This document shows, piece after piece, positions 38,601 to 53,600 of a stretch of 64,000 nt of DNA. Within the stretch, counting starts at the first letter, position 1. Each line of letters starts with the position of its first letter. The translations under genes and the position numbers were made by a program. The notes below the pieces were generated by a model that was not told the DNA's origin, did no database searches, and saw only the letters and a list, made by a program, of their open reading frames with translations. This DNA comes from Onthophagus taurus (lineage: Eukaryota > Arthropoda > Insecta > Coleoptera > Scarabaeidae). The stretch spans positions 16,058,001 to 16,122,000 of the forward strand of contig NC_091967.1 of the NCBI RefSeq assembly GCF_036711975.1, written 5' to 3'.

Positions 38601-41600
38601 CAAAAATGTCCTTCGAATTTTTCTTAAATGCGGTCTTAACATTCGAAGTGTTCTAAAGTTGACTTCCGTTTTCCCATCGACCACCATCCTTCCATGTAAA
38701 TTCTCTTCTACTTCTTTCAAAGCCATATACTGTCCATAAGACGTCTCCATCATTGCGCTTTCTTTAGGTCCCATCTGTTTATAACGATTCGAACCGTGTT
38801 TGCAAGTTTCCCATATAATTCCACTGTTAGCGATGGCAACGTACATTATTTCCCGTCTTAAATCGTTGTTAACCAAAGAAAGACCGATTCCGAAAATTGA
38901 AAAAGTAACTTCCTGATCGATTTTTTCAAAGATTTGTGATGATTGCGCGTTTCTAGCTACATCGGGATTACAGGTAAAAAGGAGAGTTCGTTGCATTCCA
39001 TCGAGGAAAGACGTCCAATAAACGTGATTATTTTCAGCTATATCATAATCACCACATCCGTCTTTTCTTAAATCATCTTCAATTTCTTTTTTATAGCCGG
39101 CCTCCCAACATAAAACTCTTGCTTTCGATGGACTTGACCATGAATAGAACATTTTATAACCCGGATCTAATTTACTAAATTAAAAAAAAATTTATCAATT
39201 TATAAGAAGGTTTAATTTTAATGTTAACGTACAGTAATTGAACAGTATCTTTTTCCCAGATATTTAACGTATTTCTTGTATTATTAATAATAAGAGCCTG
39301 TGCCATGCCTGCTTGATATTTTGCAAATGTAATATAAACGGCACCTTCAGTAATTTGTGTATCAACGTGAATTCCACCATACTATAAGAATAATGATAAA
39401 GATGATTCAGTAACAACTTGAAATACTTTAATACCTTATTAGCAAGTTTAAGCACAGTATTATGACTATCAGAAAAATAAAATGGTGGAGATACTTCTTT
39501 GGTACCAACAACTCGCATTCGTAAAAGTTTATCATCAAAATCACCAACAGGCCATAAACCAGCACAACTATTAGCTTGTACAACTGTCCATGGATCTGCA
39601 GGCCGATCATTTTCTTGACATTCCAGTGGGAATGGTGAGTTATTTATAAGAACATAGTAAGGTGTAAATGTAACCTGTTTTGTTAAACCATTATAAGTAA
39701 GCTCGATGTTAACACCAAACTAAATAATAAAAAAGAACTTTTAGAATTAAATAAATTACTTATTAGATGTTGATTACCTGATAAATTTTATCATCAAATT
39801 TACATGTTATAACACCTGATGATCCAGCAACGTCTATTGAGAATTTATCAGACCATTCTCCACCATTTTCAATTCTTATTGCAGCCTTTTTCTTACCAAA
39901 GAAATTCTTCGCGTTAAAAGAGAACAGTATAGGTCCTTTGAAATTAGCTGGATGGTGAAGAACGTTAAAATTTTCATCGGAATTCTAATAAATTTAAACA
40001 TTAAAAAAGAAACTTATTATGGAAACAAATTTTAATAATTGACAGCTTATTGAAAAGATAAAAACGAAATTAGATAATTTGTGCGTTTTTTTCAATCAAG
40101 TGTCGTTCATCGAAATTTGTTTATAAACAAAAACTTTTTTTAGCTAGGTTGTATGGATAAACGTTGATTCATATAAGGAAAGAAATTAAATAAGAAAATA
40201 AAGCATTTCATTAAATAAACGTTTCTAACAAAATAATATATTTTAATGAAGCATAAAAGGTTTATGCTAGTGATGGAACGGATATGGCCGGATATTAAAA
40301 ACTTATTACTTAGTACTCCACCATTCACAGCAATTAGTATCTCTATTAGGTGTTGGATACTGCAGATAATAATCAAGTTTAACCCCAATAGGACTTTTTT
40401 CATTGAATACAACTTTATTTATATCAGATTTGTCATTAGCAACCTCGTTGTAACAATCCCAATACGATATATAAAATCTCTTGTTGCAGTTTCGTCTAGT
40501 TTTCTTCTCTTCGCTTGTAATTCATCATCACATTCGTTACCAACAGAACTGTCGCTGTTATCACTTTCGATTATTAATTAAAGTATCCTCTTTTTAATGC
40601 AACAAGTCATTTTGAAAAATTACTTTTAGTTCTTGAGAAATAAATTTTTGAAATAATCTACAATTTTTTCGAATTTTGCAATTTTCGCCGATTAAATTTT
40701 AACAATTCGTATAAAATCGATTTCTTGGAATATGAGTATGACAATTTCCCAAAATGTTAATAAAAGTGTCCTCTTTCCAATGAACCAACACGTTTTGAAC
40801 AATAATTTTTAGTTTTTGAGAAAACAATATTTGAAGATTTGATAAAATTTTCGATGTGGCAATATCACTTTAGAAATGCACCAGAAATTATAACCATATT
40901 GGCCGGATAACCGGATATCCGGCCGAAAGGGATGCCGAATATCCGATATCTGGCTTTTCGCACAATCACTATCCGTTCCATCACTAGTTTATGCCATGCA
41001 AAGTTACTTTTCTCTAAGCTAAGTATGCCAAACATCATATATTTTTATTTATTTTTCTGTGATGTATCAAAATGCACAACCTAAATTGAAATTCATAAAT
41101 GTTTTAAACAAAAAAATTAATTGATATAACAAACATAAGCTACCACACAAAACTACCTTATGTGGACTTCCAGAAGATTCGTTTTTCTCGACTTTTTTAC
41201 TCTTCTGCAAACAGTTATTTACATTTTTTTAATGTTCACAAATAAGTATCAGTCAAATTTTGGACGTCACTCGACCAAATTCAGTTGGACTCCAAATTGA
41301 GTTGAAGGCAAAGGAATTATAAATGTTTTAATGATTAATTTTTGATGCTGATATGAATCAGCAAATTGATTGCGCCGCAATTTAAACTCATAATTTGGTA
41401 TTTTGCACTGTATAGCAATAAAACATATCGGATTATCTTGTGAATTGGATTTAATACTATTTGTGGCAATGGTCAACGTTGCATTGAGAAAGTAAGTTCT
41501 TTCAGCGTAAGGGTCATCTCTGATACAAATTATGCAACTAATTGGTTTGCAGTTAATTGGATAAATGTTTTTGAAAATTGTTTCATTTCAGTGTACAGAA

Positions 41601-44600
41601 AAAAACTGGTAACAGCAAAGATAATAATTCAAAAAGATGATCAAAAATTTATTAGATTAAATTTCTTGCTCTACTCGCCGCTTCTTGACCTTCTATTTTC
41701 TTTTTTATTGGAGCGTAACATCCAACAAACCTGTCAACTACATCTCACATGGGAAGCTTGAAGAAATTCTCAAATCCTCCTGCATTAATGAAGGCGTCAA
41801 ACAATTGTACTGAATACAGGCTGCAGAAAGTAGTATAGAGAACACAACATCTGATGAACGTGTTAATGCCTTTATAAAACAAAGTCTCAAACCCACAAGT
41901 ATAATCTGATATGCCTTGTTGCACAATAAAGCAAGTTGATAATCCGAATTGTTTTGAAATATCATTTTTATCAACATTTCGTATATTCGCATTAAAAATA
42001 GTGTAAATATAAATAAAAAAAATTATAAAACACTCACCCTATAGCCAATATTAAGTTCAGATTTGTTTAACATCCAGAATGGACAATAAAGTGTCATTAA
42101 CAGCGGACCTCCATCTTCCAGCGTGTGAACACCCAAATCTAAAGAGACTTTTTGTGTACTATCAAAACTATCAAATGTCCATACAGAAAACTGAGGTGGA
42201 CTTGCTAGAATGTCTCTAATACAAGTCCATTCTTTATCTAAGTAATTAGGAATCTAAAAATTGTGAATGTCAAAATCAATTTATGTTTCTAAATTTGTAT
42301 TTGTGAGTTAACTTCTTACTCTAAGCACTAAATATGTAGCACCGGGGATTCCATTTGTAACAGGTAAAGTGTCACCGGGTTCAATTAAAAATTCTTCATC
42401 AACATTTTGTACAGTTAAATAAATATTGTATGGAAGACAATTTCTGAATAATACTGCAGGATGAATATGTACGTTACATAAAATACTATTCATGGTACGT
42501 TTTGTTGTGTTTTCATTGTAAATTTGCTCAATACTGCTTATTGCCTGGAAAAATAAAAGCAATGAACAAAATCGCAAATTTCGACGCACAATTTTTTATC
42601 TCACTTTGATTACAAACGGTTCTGAATGACCTAAAATTTTCATTGGTGAACATTGTAGCATTTGAGTTTGATTTATCATCAAATGTAGATCTTTCCAAAC
42701 AAACGGTTGGCTAGATACAGAATATTTTTGAACAGAAAAAAATAATTCGCTTGTGGGCGTATAAACGGCATTAACAGGAACATGAAATATTTCTTCTGGT
42801 TCTATAGAACCGATACATTCTACTTCATTTCCTTTTGGAGTCATGTAGTAAACATCAAGAGGTAGATGAAGATGATTATAAATCTATAAATTTAAATTAG
42901 TAATAAATCATCAAAAGAAAAACGCGTTACCTTCACGATGCTACTGAGGATAACTTTATAAGTACTTTCTTCAAATAAAGTTGATTTTACTATACCCCAT
43001 GAATCTTTATTATCCCGATAGTTTAATGAAAAATATCTTGCATCAGCTCTAGTCAAATTTAACTCGATTTCACATTCCATTTGAATCACCTAAATAAAAA
43101 AAATGAACAGATTTTCTTTGTAATTATTTGTTCCAAATTATATGTTATTCTTTTAAAAGAAAGTCGTTTTAAATGAACACCTATATAATCTGGATTTAAA
43201 ATATTTACTGTTATGTAAAGAAATTTATTATGAACATTTAAATTTAGATTTCCAAATATTTCATTTAAACTATAATCTGTTCTATCAATTTCTTTAAGTT
43301 GTAAAGCCACTTCAGCTCCATTCTCCAAAATAACATCTTTTGCCGCTACTTGTTGGTAAACATGAAAGTTACTCTTTTCACAATCAATTTTCACTGCTAA
43401 ACCAGATCTATTGATAATTTTGTATGGAGGAGTATCACGTTGTGGTGGTTTTAATATAGTTAAATTAACCGCATTAGAAAAGGCTTGACTCATATTCATT
43501 AACACCTCCAATGTGGTCTTTGATATGGTTACATCTAAATTAGATTTTGATGAAAATATAATAGACATCTTCGGTTGACCAACTATTAGAGGTTCTTCTG
43601 GATCGGAATCTGATTGTGGACTAGTAACTTCACCTCCGCCATTGTTCACACAAACGTCAAGTTTTAGTTCCCAAGGGTTATAGACCACGTTGTTGTCTTG
43701 GGAATAAGCAGTAGGTTCAATTAAAGGTTCCCAAATAGCAAAGAAGCTGTTGTAATAGGCCATTTGTAGGGTCATAGTTGAATCAATCAACATCTAAAAT
43801 AAAATTTATTTAGTTTATTAAGTAAAATTTGAAACGAGCCCGAATATTTACGTCAGCACTCCAATCTTGGATATGCCCTTCAAAACTAGATTCTAATGTT
43901 AGTACAGGAAGTGTACCCTTGCCCTCTCCAATTTCAACGGTTATAACAATACGAGGTAATCTAACTATACAGATTTCAAAATGTTTTCTCTCACCGACTG
44001 AAACCTGGTTTTGTGCACTACCGATGTATTCAATGGCATCTTCTGCGACGTCTATAAGAAAATGTACACAATTAAAAATAACACGTAAGTCCGTTGTTAT
44101 AATTAATCTTACCTGTATTAAAAAACCAATAATGTGTTTCGTTGTATGGCACAGGATCCCATAAACTAAGCAAGTTAATAAAGGTATCAACCTCCATTTG
44201 AACATTTTGTTCAATTAAAAACATGGATGTATACGCCCGATTTAATAATTCGATTGTGGCTGGTGAAATTTTTAAACATATTTCAGTCAAACAAACCTAT
44301 AAATAAATTATTAAGTGATTTTATAATTTTTAGTTAAATTTTAGATTATTTACCTCAATATGTAAACCTTTTCCTTCGGGTGTAGAACCGGCAATATTAA
44401 CTGTAAATGGAAACAACACAAGATGTTTTGTTTCCTCTCTTTCTGCCGGATTATAACAACATGTATACATTTGAATATCTTTGGCTAATCCGGATATAAT
44501 TTGCCGATTTTCGCTCAAACGAAGTTTGAAAAGCAATTGAAACTTTAAAAATAAATTAACTGTTATTAAATGTCTTAATTAAAAAAAAGAAAACTTACAT

Positions 44601-47600
44601 TGAAAATAAGGGCATTAGTGTTAATATTATTTAGATGTTCCACCAAAACTATATCTGGTTTGTCCAATTTGATATTAATCGTTGTATTTTGGACATGCTT
44701 TAATTCACTCTGACTCGATCTTTCAATTTGACTGGATGATTTTTCAACTTGATTAGATGGTTTTTCAATTTGAACGGTTGATTTTGTAACTGGATAAGTA
44801 CTTTTATTAGATGACGCTTTTTGTGTTGATGAAGCTTTTGTTGTAGGTGGAGCGCCACCAGCATTTTGATCACTAAACGCCGACATAACGAAACTTTGTA
44901 GTTTTGAGATAAATTCCATAGATAATATCAGATTGAATCCTGATATTTTTAAATCCACTAAAATATAAGCAGTAATTAGTTTAATCAACAACGATGTATA
45001 AATTATTAGTTTGGGTTGATATAAAATATACAGTGATTACTACAATTAGAAATCAGTCAAAAACACATTCCAAATTGATGAATTTGCAAAAATGCACTAT
45101 TTGCTAAGTAGGGAGTCAATCCAAAACCGAAAAACATGGTAAGTAGTCTGTAAGATAAAAAAGTATGGAGACTACTGGTCTAAAGGGTCACAGTTGATGT
45201 AGAAAATGTAGGTTAGTTTTAATTTGGATTTAGGCAGAAAGAAAATATTAAGATAATCTTTATAATCTGATCTTCATACAGGGTCTATCTGAATGACTGC
45301 AATAAACTTCAAGGGGTGATTCTTTAGTGAATTTTTTTTCTTTTCTTTTTTTATATATCCATGTTTGATTTTTTTTTAATGTTAAATATGTAAAGTATGG
45401 GTTGTGCCAGTAAATATTATTATTATAAAGTTCTGTTGACACATAAGAGATGGGTTTTTAGAAGCTCTATGCTCAACTGTTCACTAATTGTTCAAGTTTC
45501 AACAGGTTCCAAGCAACAAACAATATTGCCATAAAAAAGTATCGTGACACCACATGATCAAATTTACCATTTTGATGTTTTAGTCACTAGGAAGACAGAT
45601 GGAAGCATAGACCTGGGAGTGTATCAGACGAAGACACATACCAAGAGATATTTACAGACTTCGTCCTATCACCGACGAGTTGTTTCGACGAGCGGAATGG
45701 ATATGCGACGAAAATATTTTAAAAAAAGAAGGATTTCTAGAAGAAGTACACCAGAAGAACGACGACACTCTAAGAGATAACCAACGAGCCAGCAAACAAC
45801 GCAAACAGGAGGAAGACACGGTAAGTATTACACCAGCCGGTGTCGTCTGCCTTACTTATGTTTCAGGTATGACGGATTGCAAGGTATCTCTGATAGCTAA
45901 AGACAAACTAATCCCATTAAAAGTAACGGAAGTCTATCGGCTGCATGATAGTCACTCTAAAGCGCCTTTCACACGAATTCACACGCCCTTGTCAATATCT
46001 GTGTATTGACAATATTATTGAACCTATGAGTAGAAAGATTGACAGATTGCCAATATTGAAAATATTGATGGGATAGTTTGACGAAAACGAAAATATTTGA
46101 TATATTGACAATAAATATTGACAGTCTAAAGGAGAGATTAACAATCCTAAAATATACAATTGACAAACCTATAATACCTACACAAGCTTTTTGACGGTAT
46201 GACATCTTTGACAGCCAGCGCAAAACTATAAATATTGATAATGTGAGACAATTACAGTTTGCAATGTTTATTGACAAATTGACAATACTTTATTGACAAT
46301 ATATATTGATCGTGTGAAGGGCGCTTTATTCGTACCAATGACATCTGTAACGTCAAACACTTTTCCGAAAAGCGCACGACAACCTAAAAGTTTCTACTTC
46401 TAGATCCTCTAGAACTGTTAGTTCTAGTGATAGTGTTAGTTCTAGTTACTTCTAAAAGTATGGTACCAAAAAAAAAGGATTATAAATAAATGTTTTTAAC
46501 TTAACTAACAAAAACTAGATAAAATAATAATTTAGTAAGCAATTTTACTTACAATAAGTTTGCTCTTTCCTCTGATGGAAAACAACATCAATCATACTTT
46601 TATAACCAGAAGATTCAGAATCGACATCGGTATTATAAGCTCTTGAAAACATCTTGTTTAACATGTCTTCTTTCCCAATCCTGGTATCTTCTATAACACA
46701 ATCAATAAGTACCACTGATGTATGAATGGCTCCATCTGTTAACATTCGTCCTTTTATACATAAATCCTCCAAAGACAACATCGCCAAGTTGGTACGAACA
46801 GCTTTAAACGACCGAGTTTCCTAAAACATTGAATTAATTTCAATCAATTGTAGAGGAAACATTTAATAACCAATCTTTACCATTAGAGTATCATCAGTAG
46901 CGAGTAACCTTAAACTAAATTTTTTCATAATAAGACTAAATTTGAGAAACAATGTAGGTTCTTCTTCAGTTGCAGGTTTTTCCGATTGTGTTTGTCCACT
47001 TTCAGCCTCGACTGATAATACATAATTAGTTGACTTAATTTCAGATATTGGTTGTAGAGGAGTTTTTGTTTCTACAGCAGGCTCTTGAACAACTTCTCCT
47101 AAATTTCCAAGAACTATACTCATAATAGTACTGTAATCAGCTTGTCCTAACACAACCTAATCAAAAATGTTAAAAAGTTTTTGAAAATGTTGATTGCGAA
47201 CGTTTTAATATTCACCTCAATCGTATCAATATATCCACTAACTTGAATATCCGGTATAGCTTTATACCAAGAACTCGACAAATTTCTCTTAAGTGTCAAA
47301 CCAAGATTTACAGGTTCTAAAATCATTATACTGTTGATAACTACCAATTGCTTATTACACTCAACCCTAGATAGTTGTATGTCGGACAATTTTAATTCCA
47401 TTTCATCCACAATAGCATTGCTTCCAGTATTTTCATTTTTTACATTTATCTCCAAAAAGGTATTTTGAATCGTTAAATTACCCAAATCACAAATCAGACC
47501 GTCCAAACTGTTTGAATTTTCGGGAATAAGTACTTGGGGTGCTTTTAAAGTAACCCTAATCGACATTTGGACCGCATTTTCATAAATATTGGTTACATTC

Positions 47601-50600
47601 TGTTTTGCTTTATCGGCAGCTGCTTTAGAAGCCTCAATTATCGCTTCTCTGGCTTGCGTAAACTTATTAATGAAACTCAATACTTTACTTACATAGAGAT
47701 TAAGAAATACAATTCGAATGTGACCAACAGAAACAGACACAGCCATATCCTCACGTCGAGATGTATCAATTTCTTTGTTATAAAGAAATAAATTGAAATT
47801 TACTACTTCATCTGATAAAACTTTCAAAATCTGTAATATAATTAAATCATAACATAAATTCTGGGGAAGTTTTGGAAAATGTTTACCTGGATGTATTTAG
47901 TTTGTGATGATAAATCCTTTACTTCAATATTTTTCATAACCACACTAACTTGTGTATATGGCTCTTTAAGAACAACTTGGGCCATAACATGATTTACTGT
48001 TAAAGATGTAAGATCACCAAAATCAGATGTTAAACTGACTTGAAATTCTTGTAGTAATGCTTCAACTTTAAATAATATATTTGGACTGTCTGATCCATAT
48101 AACACCGCTTTTGATTTCTCTGCAAGTTATAAAAATTAATCAAATTTTTTATAACCAAATTTTGAGTGAACTTACTCTGCGCAATCTGTACTTGTGATGT
48201 TTGAGAAATTACTTCACTTATTGATCTCTTAACCTGCCTCATAGAAGATAAACTGGAATTCAACCTCATAGGTTTTGTTGGTTTTTGTAATTCTTCAAGT
48301 TGAATTTGTAAATCATTTACATATTGTACTAAACTATGTAAAATTTCCTGGTGTAATCTTAATTGTATAACTTCAATATCGACAGAAAGTAGAGCTTCAG
48401 TACTTTTATAAGTCGTTGCAAAGTCGGGCGATTTTTTATCAACCTTTAATAAAAAATGAGTTCAAATGAATTTCTTGATACAATAAAACCTCGATTAATA
48501 CAGGGGAGGGTGTGTATGTTATAGTCAAACGTCTGTTATATGAAAAATTTTAATTTGCACTTTAAACTGTTTGAATGAATAATTTTAATGCACACAAATT
48601 CGAACTGCTATCCATACCATTGCGTCGAGTCTACCTAGCTTTATATTTATACCAATAACAGCAGAATCTATGAGGAGTGCTACATCCTGGGATCAGGTGC
48701 ACAACTTGATGGCCTGTTCGTGACGTCACGCATAGATAAGTAATAGTTTGGGACTTAAGGCTCATAATATAAAATAAAGAACTACAGTCTTTGATTTATA
48801 CATCATAGAGACAACTCTGGAAATACCCCAAGTTTATCTCTCAACATGGAATAGAACAACTTGAGAAATAACCCGAGTTGGATTCTATCTGTGAGCGCTA
48901 ATATTTATATTTAACTATACTGATGTATTAATAGCATAACTATCGAAGTTTTAGTGTATTCAAAAATTTTTATAAGTACCTTTAAAAATGTAACCTTTAA
49001 TAGGTTGTCATCAAAAGACATAGCTGGGGTAGCTATTAATGGAACTTGTTCATTATGATGGTATTTATCAAAAATCAAATTTTGTAATTTTAAGCTCACA
49101 GTTTGAGCGAATGTTTGGACTAAAACTGAGGCCGACAATGATTCTAAAGATATCCTCGCTACATCTTCAACTGGGCTGTGAGAATATTCTTGATGTTTGA
49201 TATTAACGCAAAGTTCTAAGAAATCCAATTAAACATTATTTTAGAATTAACATATTTTTACTAAACTCAAAATACTATACCGCTTATTGTAAAAAGAACT
49301 TCCAAATTAGTATATTGTTGACGACCAACAACGTCTCGTAAAACTTCTTTAGTGACTTCTTCACTGGTAGTTTGCACTTCCTTGTCATTAAAATCAAAGA
49401 ATTCAAGCGTTTGTGAACTGGGTCGTCTAAGTCGTAAGTCTTGCTGTAATTAATTATAATATACAAAATTAATTACAATAAAAAAATTCATTTGAAAACA
49501 AATTATTTAAGACTTACCTTGGAAGCTGGAGAAGTTTCTTCCGTTTTGGGAAGAGGAATACTATTAATCAGCCCAAGTGTTAAAACAATTTGAAAATCTG
49601 TGATATTTAATGACAAAGATGGTAAAACACCGCGTATTTTACATTTTGGTAATCTTGGATCAAAATCAATTAAACAAATATGAAATTCTAAGCTCAAACT
49701 TAGTGGATAAAGAATGTGGTAGTTGGTTTTTGTACATTCTTTCAATATATGTAACCAGTTTTCACCGCCAGGCACTACCATGACTTGAAGATCGGAAAAT
49801 TCCAATAAAAATTTATCATAACTCTCCTCAATAACAGCGCTTATTAATTCTTTTTGGGTTAATTTCTGTTGCTTCTCTTTTATGGTAGATTTATCTGTTT
49901 GAACTGAAAAGAATTTCGCATGACCCAAATTAATTGCTATAATATTTTCAGTTTCAGTGTAAATTCCACCATATGGTATAATCACATATGGAGCGTATAA
50001 ATCAATTGCCAATTCGATTTGGCTGTGTTGATCAATAACGTATTGAAGTTTAGCTGTTGATTGGTATTTTACGTTATCAAAAGTTGATGTTGCTACATCT
50101 GACAATCTAATTTAAAGAAACCATGTAAAATTTTAAAGTTTAAGTTAAAACTAGTCAACTTACTGTTGAAGTGTGGAAGATCGGGGAATTGTGAAAAGAT
50201 CCACTATACCATTAATTGTCATTGCATCATAAATTATTTTGATTGGTTTTACGGTTGCGTATAATCTATTGGTACACTTAGAATGTAGCGGATTTACTTC
50301 AAAAATCACGTCGCATAAAGAACCGTCTTCGGTGGGATTGCATGACATTAACTTTGGTTTATAACCGGATTGTTTTATTCCAGTTACTGATATTTCGTTT
50401 ATATTAGCATGGACACTAAAATAATTATTTTTAATATTTTTTATTTTTTTTTTATAAGATGAATAATTTAAAGAATCACTTTTATTACTAAATATTTGAC
50501 CAATCACTGGCATGTTTGATTGTAATCATACTCTATAATTTAATGAGTTATAATTATGGTTGTTTCATTCATCAAATACATCACAATTAGCACTTAATTA

Positions 50601-53600
50601 AACAAACCATGGTTATAACTTAAAAACTTTAATCGACAGGTTTACCGTTTTTGTGTTACCAATATTTTCCGCCTCAATCATTCTTGACCGCCGTTATTAA
50701 GATTATAGCGAATGATCTTGCATTTTTATGGTAATACTCACGCTACTCCATTTCCTGAAGTACGCATCTCCAATTTCAACTTGGCGGTAAAGAATTGTGT
50801 CAACAAAACGTTGTGCTTATCATTGTAGACTCTTACAACTAACTTTCTTAAGAGAAACGAAAGGACAACATCGATGTAATGCGTCGGTTGTACAGCTGCA
50901 GCTGCGTTTTCGTTATAATTAATCGCTTTGTAGAATCGTTGCTTTTCTTCGGGGGTCATCACTTCTTGAAATTGAGCAGCTATAAATTAAAGATGTTAGT
51001 TAGGTAACGTGTGAGTTCTTTGGAGATAATTAATTTTAAGCTTCTTTTTATTTACCAATATTTTTAGACGCATCTGGTTTTTCTTCTTGATTACCAAACC
51101 AACCAAACCAACCTCCTGCAGCTTGTGGTTTATCTCGCTCCAATTTTTCCAATTCCAAGTTAATTTTTTGACGAACAAGTACGATATTCATCAGATCCAA
51201 GGCTTTTTCTAATTTCTCAATTTTATTTTCATCTTCAGGAGCTAACTGAATAATCAAAAAAAAATAAGGTATTCTTTATACATCCAAACGTCGTATTTAC
51301 CTTTTTTGATTGCATTTTAAGTTTATACATTTTTCCATATTGTTTACACATATGCAAATGTTTCTTAATATGATCCCAATTAAAATTGTTATGTTTCCGA
51401 CGCACCTCAGATTCTAAAATACAATTATAAGCAAAGTGCCACCATTCTTTATAATGACCTTTATAAGGAACATGTGGTCTAAATTTTCTGAACGGTTCAC
51501 CACGTGACATTAATGCCATACTGTCAGCTAACCCAATTATATCTCTGTATTGTTGCTTACTCATTCCTTTAGAAATATATAAAACATATGCGATTTATAA
51601 TCATTTAATGATCGAATCGTTTTTAGTATTACCAACTGCAAGCTGTTCCATTTCCCAAGTTGCCATAACTTTTGGAATTACAAAACGATTTGCATCTAAA
51701 TCTGGTCGTGGATTTAACTTTAATCGTGCAGCTGAATGGATTGGACCTAGAACTGAACAAAAAAAATTTAATTATGTTGAACAAACTAACAAACTACAAT
51801 AATACTTACTATATGTATACTGTTCAGGTATATTATCTTTCGTGGCAATATCATTTTGTAACTGTTTAATTAACGCCTCTGGTTTTAGATCTCTATAAAG
51901 TTCAGAATTGCAGTTCCAGTAGACTGATAATGCTTGAACCTCAAGCATCTTAAATAAATTACAATTTCAGTTAAAATATGGTACATAATATATTTATATT
52001 CAGTGGTTAACCCTTTAATGCATGACAATATTATGTGAACTAAGGGAAGTTTAAAACATAAATATCTATAATAAAACTTAGGGGCGGTTCAACATCCGCA
52101 AGATAAACTCGGAATAACTATTTCTCGTTATAACTTGAAATGTTAATTCTCGTCAGTTTAAAGATAAAAAAAAATAGCTAAAATAGTTGCATAAACAATA
52201 GAACTAGACTCTTTTTCCAAGAGGTAAAGAATATGAAAAACGACTTTAGACCCAGATGTGGAACTGCAATAAAGATTAACGAGGGTAACTTTATTACAGG
52301 TGAAGCTGAAGTGATAAAGACCTGGAGAATATATTTTGACGGGATATTGAATGTGCAGGCAGATAAAGTCAACTAAAATATAACAAAGCTCCAGGAAACG
52401 GTACTATATCGGCAGAATGTCTAAAAAATGGAGGAGAAACTTTGGCGTTTGCTTTCTATCAGCTGATCAGCTAAATATAGAAAGAAAAGCGAATACCAAC
52501 GCCCTGGAAAGAAAGTGTTATAGTGTCCACACATAAAAAGGGCGATAAAATGGTCTATATCCCTTGGAAGATATAGGATTTTCCCTAATATTAGAAAGTA
52601 GAACCAGTAGAACAAATATTCGCTATTGGAGAAATGCTGGGAATACAACAAAACATTGCACCAACTATTTGTAAATTTTAAACAGGCATACAATAGCATC
52701 ATGAGAGTGAAGCTGTGAAATGCCATGGCAGAACCAGGCATACCAATAAAATTAATTAAACTCACAAAAGTGTGTGTAGAGGGACCTACAAATGCAGTAA
52801 TATTTGAAGAAAAACTAACACAAAAACGCTTCTCTTTAAAAATCAGCGTCCTCAAGTTATACTGGCTTATCACTGATGATATAAATATAGTGGAAAATAT
52901 AACTATCGATGTCAAGGCAGCGTTCATTAAACTAGAAGTTGCTGAAGGTAAGTTGACCTACGAATTAACGAAGATAAAACAAAATAAATGATTGCAACAA
53001 GAACTGATCGACGAGACAGAATAGGACAGAATGTGACAATGGACCATTACAATTTTGAAAGAGTTCAGTTTAAATATTAGAAAGCTACAATCACCTTTGA
53101 AAAGAACATAAGACACGAGATTGATATATAAGGTAATGAAATAGAAAAATGTATCCAGCCGACAAAACAAAATGGGAATCGGCCAAAAATCGCGGAAACC
53201 AGTCAAGGACAATAACACAGATCACTATAGAATGTGGACCAATAGAAAACTGGAACAACTATATAACAAGCCAGATATAGTAAAAGTAATAATCAGAAAG
53301 ATATAAATGGACCGACCAACAACAACAAGAGAAGCGTGTTCTTGAGATAACGTGTCCCCAGAGGGAAGGCGAATGCTGGGAGGACCGAGGATGCGGGCCA
53401 AATTACAATGGATCTACGGGCCCTAAATATCAAGCGATAAAAGGAACTAATGTTGTACGGCAGCAAATTCCAAATTAGCGGATTTAACTCATTATTATTT
53501 TGTAATTCTGCGCCCAAGCGTTCGAGCAGGTCATCATGAGACATGACAAAAACTGTTAAATATTACCTATTCTACAAGGTATAGCGGAATAAGGGTATGG

